NCBI GenBank assembly: GCA_028281075.1
Contig: JANQKO010000144.1
Location: 1 to 5,098 of the forward strand
Length of the DNA: 5,098 nt
Direction of reading: 5' to 3'
Origin: Alphaproteobacteria bacterium
GTDB lineage: Bacteria > Pseudomonadota > Alphaproteobacteria > GCA-2731375
Position numbers and translations under genes: made by a program. The stretch's first letter is position 1. Each line of letters starts with the position of its first letter. This document shows, piece after piece, positions 1 to 4,312 of the stretch. The notes under the pieces are model-generated. The model saw only the letters and a program-made list of their open reading frames with translations, searched no databases and had not been told where the DNA came from.

Positions 1-1693
1 GGCGGCTGGTGGGGACGCCGTGCATGCCGCTACTGGCGAAGGCGTAGGCGTTCGAGCGCAGGGGATCGCCGCTGACGACCAGCAGGATGTCGTCCGGGCT
101 TTCGACGATGGGCACCAGGCGCTTGGGGTCCTCGCTCTCGGCGAAGATCGGTGCGGCCTTACCGGCCGCAACCAGATCGGCAAGAGATGGCCGGCCGGGG
201 ACCAGGTTCGACCACGGACCAATATAGGTCTCGAGCTTTTCGGCCGGCAGGCGGGCGTGCCGGAACAGGCCGTCGCGCACATCCGTCTTGCTCAGGCCGG
301 CGCGGGTCAGTGTCTGCGCCACCATCGGGCTCAGCACCAGCAACGGGCGGTAGGTGCCGGGCGCGAAGCCGACGGTGAAGACGAACTCCCAACTGGTCTG
401 CCGCACCAGCCCGTCGGCGAGATAGGCCAGGATCTGCGCCGGGTCCTGGCCGTAGATCGAGCCGACGGTGCCGCCGGCGGTGAAGCGGCCGATGGTGACG
501 ACGCTGTCCGCCGGCCCGAAGCCGCGGTCGGCGCCGAAAGTCGGCCAGCCAAGCTCGGCCACCGCCGTCTCGTGCTCGGCCAGCACGACGCGGAAGGTGT
601 GGCCGAAGGTGCTCTTGTCGGCGGCGCCCGGCAGGAAGCCGGCGACGTTGCGCTGGAACAGCCGCAGGAAGCGGCCGACGCTGGTGTTGGCGCGATAGCC
701 GTCGCGCAGCGCCCCGTTCTCGCAATTGAAGCCCAGGCGGCCGATGGCGGGACCGTTCAGGACGATCAGGGCGTCGCCGCCGGTGGTGTCGCCGCTATGC
801 TCGATGCCGTAGCCGGGATCGGCCAGGATCTCGGCGATGGCGACCAGCACCGGCATGTATTCGGGCCGGCAATTGGCCATGACGCCGTTGACGGCGACGT
901 TCATCACGGTCGCCGCGGCGCCCGAGGGCTGCAGCACGCCGATGACCCGGTCGGCCGCGTCGGCGGCATGATCGAGGAACGCCGCCACGCGATCCCGCGT
1001 CGGCGGCACGATGGGCAGGCCGTCGCTCCACTGCCGTTCCTCGAAGATCCGGTTGATCTCGTCGAACGTGCCGCGCGCGACCACGGCGTCGCCGGCGGCC
1101 GGGGCCGGCGCGTTGCGCGGCGCCGGCGTTTCGGTCAGGCAGCGGCGCACGTCGGCGACGGTGACCGTCTCGACGTTGCGCCTGAGCTCGTCGTCGCCCT
1201 GGCCGTCGACATGGCCGACCAGGCGGGCGACCGGCAGGTCGGCGATGCCGAGACCGCCGCAGATCGCGCCGGCCTGGCCGATGAAGCCGTCGCAGACCAG
1301 GGACGCCGTCGGGATGCCGGCCTTTTCGACCACCGCGCTCGCCCGCATCACGGCGGGCGTGCAGGCACCTCAGCAGCCGACGCCGGAAACGACCGCGTCG
1401 ATCCCGTGTTCGCGCAGGCGGTCGGGCAGGGCCGCCAGCACCGCGTGCTCGTCGCCGCCGAAGGTCGACCCGAACACCGCGTGGCTGACGAAGCTCACGT
1501 CGTTCGCGGTTCCGGCGATGGCGTCGGCGATGATCGGAAAGATCTCGTCGCCGCGAAACATGTCGTCCCACAGAAAGGCGATGGTCTTGCCGTCGAGATT
1601 GGCCGGCCGCGGTGCCGGTGGCACGGCCGGCACGGCCGGCGCGCCGCCCGGCCACAGGACGACGAAGGCCTCGGACGCTGTCGGATCGCTCAA
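1..1693 (-). CDS. UGSC-family selenoprotein fused to a conserved C-terminal domain; Sec at in-frame TGA; 3' end cut by the window edge
   Basis: The frame starts at TTG 1693 behind AAGGAG with a 7-nt spacer and is open to the window edge (at least 564 residues), except for one TGA at 1372-1370, codon 108. Residues 1-30 are a Pro/Ala-rich leader. Residues about 33-150 form the UGSC-like domain: LDGKTIAFLWDD, then SGVGC-U-GACTP, then GIPTASLVCDGF. A Pro/Ala linker (189-200) leads to a second domain (about 206-564) with WSDGLPIVPPT (222-232), NCRPEYMPV (274-282, Cys275) and GFNCENG (321-327, Cys324). This second part resembles, from memory, an uncharacterised bacterial family with W-S-D-G-L-P and G-C-R-P-E-Y motifs that often sits beside UGSC genes. 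The last visible residues resemble that family's C-terminus, so probably little is missing. Reading through TGA is supported by the motif, a downstream hairpin and uninterrupted coding. UGSC proteins are presumed thiol/selenol redox proteins, but their reaction is unknown to me. The alternative is a nonsense-mutated Cys homologue. Confidence 0.85.
1339..1363 (-). promoter_or_regulatory. Putative bacterial SECIS element (selenocysteine insertion hairpin)
   Basis: On the minus strand, 10 nt after the TGA, CGCCCGC (1359-1353) pairs perfectly with GCGGGCG (1346-1340) around the 6-nt loop CGTGAT (1352-1347). Beyond one A-A mismatch (1360/1339) the stem can extend by two G-C pairs and a wobble. The loop begins 17 nt after the TGA and has G in its second position. 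As I recall the bacterial SECIS model, the apical loop lies roughly 16-37 nt from the UGA with a G in its first two bases, so this fits. SelB would bind here and deliver Sec-tRNA. High GC content makes chance hairpins common, so the spacing and loop carry the weight. Confidence 0.72.
1370..1372 (-). other. In-frame TGA read as selenocysteine (Sec108)
   Basis: The minus-strand codons around this TGA read Val-Ser-Gly-Val-Gly-Cys-TGA-Gly-Ala-Cys-Thr-Pro. A Sec here gives U-x-x-C, matching the U-G-S-C motif that names the family, with Ser replaced by Ala. It is the only stop in the frame between the TTG start at 1693 and the window edge. Translated without recoding, the product would end at residue 107, just before the expected active-site residue. 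Confidence 0.83.
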
Positions 1694-1700
1694 TTGGCTT

Positions 1701-1706
1701 CTCCTT
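1701..1706 (-). promoter_or_regulatory. Ribosome binding site deciding the TTG start of the selenoprotein gene
   Basis: AAGGAG on the minus strand lies 7 nt upstream of TTG (1693-1691). It sits in the 24-bp gap after the dioxygenase stop codon. No ATG in the frame near this point has a comparable site, so the TTG is preferred as the start. Confidence 0.75.
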
Positions 1707-1717
1707 GGGCTTGGTCG

Positions 1718-2503
1718 TCAGGCCGCGCGGGTGCCGAGGCGGCCGCCGTCGGTCAGCGGCTCGATCGGCGTCAGGTCGCGGTGATGCTTGTGATCGGGAC
1801 GGTTGGTCTCGCGGTAGGCGTTCGAGACCGGATTGACGATCAGCGAGAAGATCGCCCGGTCCCAGGGCGACATGTTCACGGGCGAACCGTGCACCAGCGT
1901 GTCGACGAAGACCAGCACCGTGCCCTTGCCGCCGGTCGCGGCGACGATGCCGTGCGCGTCGGCGAGGTCGCGGACCAGCGGCTCGTCGACGACCCAGAGC
2001 GGATAGCTGGTGGTTTCCGTGTCGAGCCTGGTCTCATGGCTGCCGTAGGCGTGCGAGCCGGGGATGAAGTAGAGCGGCCCGTTTACGTCGGTGACGTCGT
2101 CGAGAAACACGTGCAGGTTCAGCGCCAGCGGCCGCGGGACGCCGTCCTCGGCGTGATGTGTGGCGAAATCGTAGTGCCACTGCCAGACCTCGCCGGAGAA
2201 GGCGGCCTTGACGTTGACCTTGACCTGCTGGACGTAGAGCGGCTCGGGACGGATCTGCCGCGCCGGCGCGATCAGGCGCGGGTCGCGGACCAGCCGGGCA
2301 TAGAGATCGTCCCGCAGATGCAGGCCCATGGCCGTGCGCACCGCGCCGGACGCCCGCTCGACGATGTTGCCGGGATGCCCGTCGGCGAACAGCGCCGGCA
2401 GCCGCGCCGCCAGCGCGTCGGCCTCGGCCTCGGAAAACAGGTCGGGCAGGATCAGAAAGCCCTGCCGTTCGAGGCGCCGCAATTCCGCTGTCGAGAGTTT
2501 CAT
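1718..2503 (-). CDS. Phytanoyl-CoA dioxygenase (PhyH) family Fe(II)/2-oxoglutarate-dependent dioxygenase
   Basis: This 261-residue cytoplasmic protein carries the non-haem iron facial triad. The HxD pair is His110/Asp112 in WQWHYDFATHHAEDGVP, and the distal His205 lies in LVHGSPVNMSP. Arg216, 11 residues after His205, is the expected 2-oxoglutarate carboxylate ligand. The stretch FLDDVTDVNGPLYFIPGSH (133-151) is typical of the family and resembles the ectoine-hydroxylase/amino-acid-hydroxylase branch. It is not a true EctD: the EctD signature WHSDFETWH is not matched and the protein is shorter than the roughly 300 residues usual for EctD. The expected chemistry is oxidative decarboxylation of 2-oxoglutarate coupled to substrate hydroxylation; the substrate cannot be told. 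The ATG at 2503 has AAGGG 8 nt upstream. The gene ends in TGA (1720-1718) and is followed after 24 bp by the selenoprotein gene, implying co-transcription. Confidence 0.9.
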   Translation of the reverse strand: MKLSTAELRRLERQGFLILPDLFSEAEADALAARLPALFADGHPGNIVERASGAVRTAMGLHLRDDLYARLVRDPRLIAPARQIRPEPLYVQQVKVNVKAAFSGEVWQWHYDFATHHAEDGVPRPLALNLHVFLDDVTDVNGPLYFIPGSHAYGSHETRLDTETTSYPLWVVDEPLVRDLADAHGIVAATGGKGTVLVFVDTLVHGSPVNMSPWDRAIFSLIVNPVSNAYRETNRPDHKHHRDLTPIEPLTDGGRLGTRAA

Positions 2504-2541
2504 GGGACTGACCCTTGCCTTGCTGGTCGGGTACGACAGGC

Positions 2542-2573
2542 TTGATTTTCCTCTCCCTGCCGGGGCTAATCAA
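2542..2573. promoter_or_regulatory. Inverted repeat forming predicted overlapping divergent promoters
   Basis: TTGATT (2542-2547) and AATCAA (2568-2573) form an inverted repeat with a 20-bp centre. On the plus strand TTGATT is followed after 17 bp by GCTAAT (2565-2570), a 4/6 match to the -10 consensus. On the minus strand TTGATT (2573-2568) is followed after 17 bp by GAAAAT (2550-2545), also 4/6. Each -35 therefore overlaps the opposing -10. Predicted start points leave leaders of about 35 nt to both the dioxygenase ATG (2503) and the LysR ATG (2614). CTAAT (2566-2570) also resembles the core I recall for GcvA binding sites. This is a prediction from sequence only. Confidence 0.45.
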
Positions 2574-2595
2574 ATCATCGCTGCTAACCTCTGGG

Positions 2596-2608
2596 ATAGA
2601 AAATCTAT
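2596..2608. promoter_or_regulatory. AT-rich palindrome just before the LysR start (candidate operator)
   Basis: ATAGA-AAA-TCTAT is a perfect 5-bp inverted repeat around AAA, ending 5 bp before the ATG at 2614. It is strikingly AT-rich against the GC-rich surroundings and occupies the place where a Shine-Dalgarno site would be expected. It could be an autoregulatory operator of the LysR protein, but no protein-specific consensus identifies it. Confidence 0.35.
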
Positions 2609-2613
2609 ACCTC

Positions 2614-3501
2614 ATGAAACGTCGACTGCCGCCGCTCAACGCCGTTCGCGCTTTCGAGGTGGCCGCCGAGCACGAGAGCTTCGCGGTCGCGGCCGGCGAG
2701 CTGGGCGTGACCAAGGGCGCGGTCAGCCAGCAGGTCCGCGCGCTGGAGGACTATCTCGGATCGCCGCTGTTCGTGCGCCGGGCGCGCGGGCTGCGCCTGA
2801 CGGATGCCGGCCGGCAGTATCATTCGGCCGTCCGCAGCAGCCTCAACACCCTGGAGCGGGCGACCGCGCGCTTCGTGCCGCCGCGGACGCGGGCGACGTT
2901 GAAGCTAAGCGTGCTGCCGGCCTTCGCGTCGATGTGGCTGGTGCCCCGGTTCACCGACTTCCAGGCCCGGCATGCAAACATCGACGTGCAGCTCTCGGCC
3001 AATGCCGAGATCGTCGATTTCGACCGCGGCGACGTGCAGGTCGGCATCCGCTACGGCACCGGCGGCATGCGCGGCGGCGGCGTTCATTCGCTGGGCCGCG
3101 ACCGGCTGTTTCCGGTCTGCGCGCCGGCCTATGCCGACGCCCGGGGGCTGCGGACGCCGGCCGATCTGGCCGGCTGCCGCCTGCTGCACGACACCTACTG
3201 GCAGGACGACTGGCGGCGCTGGGCCGAGGCGGCCGGCATCGACCTGCCGAACCGGCACACGGGCCAGTATTTCACCCACTACAGCATGGCCGCGGATGCC
3301 GCGCGGGCCGGCGCCGGCGTGCTGATCGGCCATGAACGTCTGCTGGCCCCGGCGCTCGCGGCGGGCGAGCTGGTGCGTTTGCCGGGACCGGACATCGCGG
3401 CGACGGATGCCTACTACGTGGTCTACCCGCCGCGCTGCGCCCACGTCGCCGCGGTCAACGACTTCGTCGCCTGGCTTCTCGCCGCCGCGAAGGATGGCTA
3501 A
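2614..3501 (+). CDS. LysR-family transcriptional regulator, GcvA-like
   Basis: This 295-residue protein has the normal LysR length. Residues 4-60 are the winged helix-turn-helix, beginning RRLPPLNAVRAFEVAA and containing GVTKGAVSQQVRALEDYLG (31-49) as the recognition region, then PLFVRR. This N-terminus is typical of the GcvA subgroup. Residues about 92-290 are the periplasmic-binding-protein-like effector domain (LSVLPAFASMWLVPR; the GVQVGIRYG-like VQVGIRYG). The ATG at 2614 is chosen because the conserved LPPLNA segment starts right after it; the frame runs upstream to another ATG at 2515, but that extension crosses the promoter region and has no family similarity. No clear ribosome binding site precedes 2614. 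The gene is divergent from the dioxygenase/selenoprotein operon, the usual arrangement for a LysR regulator and its target. The effector is unknown. Confidence 0.92.
   Translation: MKRRLPPLNAVRAFEVAAEHESFAVAAGELGVTKGAVSQQVRALEDYLGSPLFVRRARGLRLTDAGRQYHSAVRSSLNTLERATARFVPPRTRATLKLSVLPAFASMWLVPRFTDFQARHANIDVQLSANAEIVDFDRGDVQVGIRYGTGGMRGGGVHSLGRDRLFPVCAPAYADARGLRTPADLAGCRLLHDTYWQDDWRRWAEAAGIDLPNRHTGQYFTHYSMAADAARAGAGVLIGHERLLAPALAAGELVRLPGPDIAATDAYYVVYPPRCAHVAAVNDFVAWLLAAAKDG
3498..3501. other. Four-bp tail-to-tail overlap of convergent stop codons
   Basis: The bases CTAA serve as TAA for the plus-strand LysR gene (3499-3501) and, read on the minus strand, TAG for the secreted-protein gene (3500-3498). 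No hairpin terminator is visible around the junction, so transcripts from the two sides may overlap. Confidence 0.85.
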
Positions 3502-4049
3502 TTGGCGACCTTGATCAGGCGGCCCTTTGCCGTGCGGACCGGCTCGCCGTCGACGATGCGGACGAATTCCAGCGTCATGCCCGTGCCCGACAGGGTCCGG
3601 CGATAGACCTGGATCTCGTAGCCGCCGTCGGTGTTGATCTGCAGCGCGTTCACGACCAGCGTGTTCTCGCGGATAGAGGCCCAGATATAGGGCGCGCCGC
3701 CGGCCAGCGGGTCGCGGGTGTCGACCGAACGCCAGACGCCGGGCCGCTCGGCGCGGAACTGCACCGTGGTCGACTTCAGCCGCTCGGCCGGGTTGTTGGG
3801 ATCGCCCTTCTGGCGCTGCACCGTGTTCCAGGTCAGCGTGAAACCGTCACCCGACGGCGCTACCGTCACGCCGATATCGCGGCTGGTGAGCTGGAAGTAG
3901 AGGCTGATGGCGCTTTCGGACACGGCATTGCCCTGCCACTGGCCGAAAAACGCGGCGATGTTGAGATCCGCCGCCCGCGCCGGCGCGGCGACGGCGCCGA
4001 CGATGACGACGATGCCTGCGAGTTTACGAAGCCAACCCATCGAACGCAT
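3498..4049 (-). CDS. Secreted small protein with a lipocalin-like start, function unknown
   Basis: This 183-residue protein begins with a clear Sec signal peptide: Arg8/Lys9, a hydrophobic stretch LAGIVVIVGAVAA (10-22), and a cleavage site at about Ala26 (A-R-A). The mature protein (about 157 residues) starts with FFGQWQG (34-40), resembling the GxW opening of lipocalin-like barrels, and then alternates hydrophobic and polar residues as in an all-beta fold. It has no Cys, no transmembrane segment after the signal and no catalytic motif I recognise. The start at 4049 has GGGG 6 nt upstream; a second ATG at 4040 is possible, and the frame extends to 4430 without plausible coding. It would lie in the periplasm or be secreted. 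Its TAG (3500-3498) overlaps the TAA of the convergent LysR gene, and it is divergent from the gene at 4313. The GxW/lipocalin idea is inference; the family is unassigned. Confidence 0.8.
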   Translation of the reverse strand: MRSMGWLRKLAGIVVIVGAVAAPARAADLNIAAFFGQWQGNAVSESAISLYFQLTSRDIGVTVAPSGDGFTLTWNTVQRQKGDPNNPAERLKSTTVQFRAERPGVWRSVDTRDPLAGGAPYIWASIRENTLVVNALQINTDGGYEIQVYRRTLSGTGMTLEFVRIVDGEPVRTAKGRLIKVAN

Positions 4050-4179
4050 TGCAGCCCCACGCTTTGCCACGACCCCGGCCGGAGTGTAGCCGATGGCTGG
4101 CCGGGCGGACAGCCGCCGTTGCCGGTCCGGACGTCGCCGGCCGAAATCCTGGCCGTTACTTTGGCCGTTTTGAGAATAT

Positions 4180-4197
4180 GTGTCGGATTGGCGACAC
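4180..4197. repeat. Perfect inverted repeat GTGTCG-N6-CGACAC
   Basis: The six-bp arms GTGTCG (4180-4185) and CGACAC (4192-4197) flank GATTGG. No T-run follows on either strand, so it does not look like an intrinsic terminator. The position between two divergent starts suits an operator. Confidence 0.45.
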
Positions 4198-4231
4198 GGC
4201 GAAGAATAGTCGGCGCGGATTATCTGGCCGC

Positions 4232-4260
4232 TATTGCATTGGCGGGGTGGAATATTGCAT
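4232..4260. repeat. Direct repeat TATTGCAT, two copies 21 bp apart
   Basis: TATTGCAT occurs at 4232-4239 and 4253-4260. The 21-bp start-to-start distance is two helical turns, placing both copies on the same DNA face, as for paired regulator sites. No known consensus identifies the binding protein. Confidence 0.4.
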
Positions 4261-4278
4261 CTTCGTGCTGGCTGATCT

Positions 4279-4292
4279 GGCAGAGATCTGCC
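4279..4292. repeat. Palindrome GGCAGA-GA-TCTGCC upstream of the GTG start
   Basis: This perfect 6-bp inverted repeat with a 2-bp centre ends 2 bp before the GGAGGT ribosome binding site of the gene at 4313. It could be an operator. As RNA its 2-nt loop is too tight for all six pairs to form. Confidence 0.4.
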
Positions 4293-4294
4293 GT

Positions 4295-4308
4295 GGAGGT
4301 CTGGGGGT
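4295..4308 (+). promoter_or_regulatory. Ribosome binding region for the GTG start at 4313
   Basis: GGAGGT (4295-4300) lies 12 nt from GTG and a second purine run, GGGGGT (4303-4308), lies 4 nt from it. Neither spacing is ideal, but no other start in the frame combines such a site with a signal peptide. Confidence 0.5.
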
Positions 4309-4312
4309 AGGC

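Larger units (their letters stand above)
4050..4312. other. Divergent intergenic region, relatively AT-rich, with repeats
   Basis: These 263 bp separate the secreted-protein gene (minus) from the exported coiled-coil protein gene (plus). The part 4155-4265 is visibly richer in A/T than the rest of the window. It holds a perfect hairpin repeat (4180-4197), a 21-bp-spaced direct repeat (4232-4260) and a palindrome (4279-4292), each described separately. On the minus strand TACACT (4088-4083) is a plausible -10 box about 34 nt before the ATG at 4049, though its -35 is weak. I see no convincing sigma-70 promoter for the plus-strand gene and no RNA gene. Confidence 0.5.

Noticed and set aside
1620..1640. 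Tandem GGCACGGCC repeat as a separate element
   Set aside because: Two 9-bp copies only encode the Ala-Val-Pro leader of the selenoprotein. This is low-complexity coding sequence.
159..1655. Two other minus-strand open frames (725-159 and 1655-795)
   Set aside because: They are Arg/Gly/Ala-rich shadows out of frame with the selenoprotein, typical of GC-rich DNA.
1370..1693. Complete 107-residue protein ending at the TGA
   Set aside because: It would end directly before the conserved redox residue, and clear coding continues in the same frame after it.
1718..2503. Ectoine 5-hydroxylase (EctD)
   Set aside because: The fold and ligand spacing agree, but the EctD signature around HxD is not matched, the protein is short, and there are no ect genes here.
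20..2545. Very long plus-strand open frame (841 codons)
   Set aside because: It is the codon-aligned antisense of the selenoprotein and dioxygenase frames. Its Ala/Gly/Arg/Asp/Val-rich translation shows no recognisable domain, whereas the minus frames carry clear family motifs.
2515..2613. Upstream LysR start at ATG 2515
   Set aside because: The 33 extra residues have no family similarity and overlap the predicted promoters. The conserved N-terminus starts at 2614.
4180..4197. Intrinsic terminator
   Set aside because: The stem is short, no T-run follows on either strand, and it lies between two divergent starts where no transcript should end.
4119..4310. Small hydrophobic 63-residue plus-strand protein
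   Set aside because: The start would be TTG with no ribosome binding site, the frame lies across the control region, and no family is recognised.
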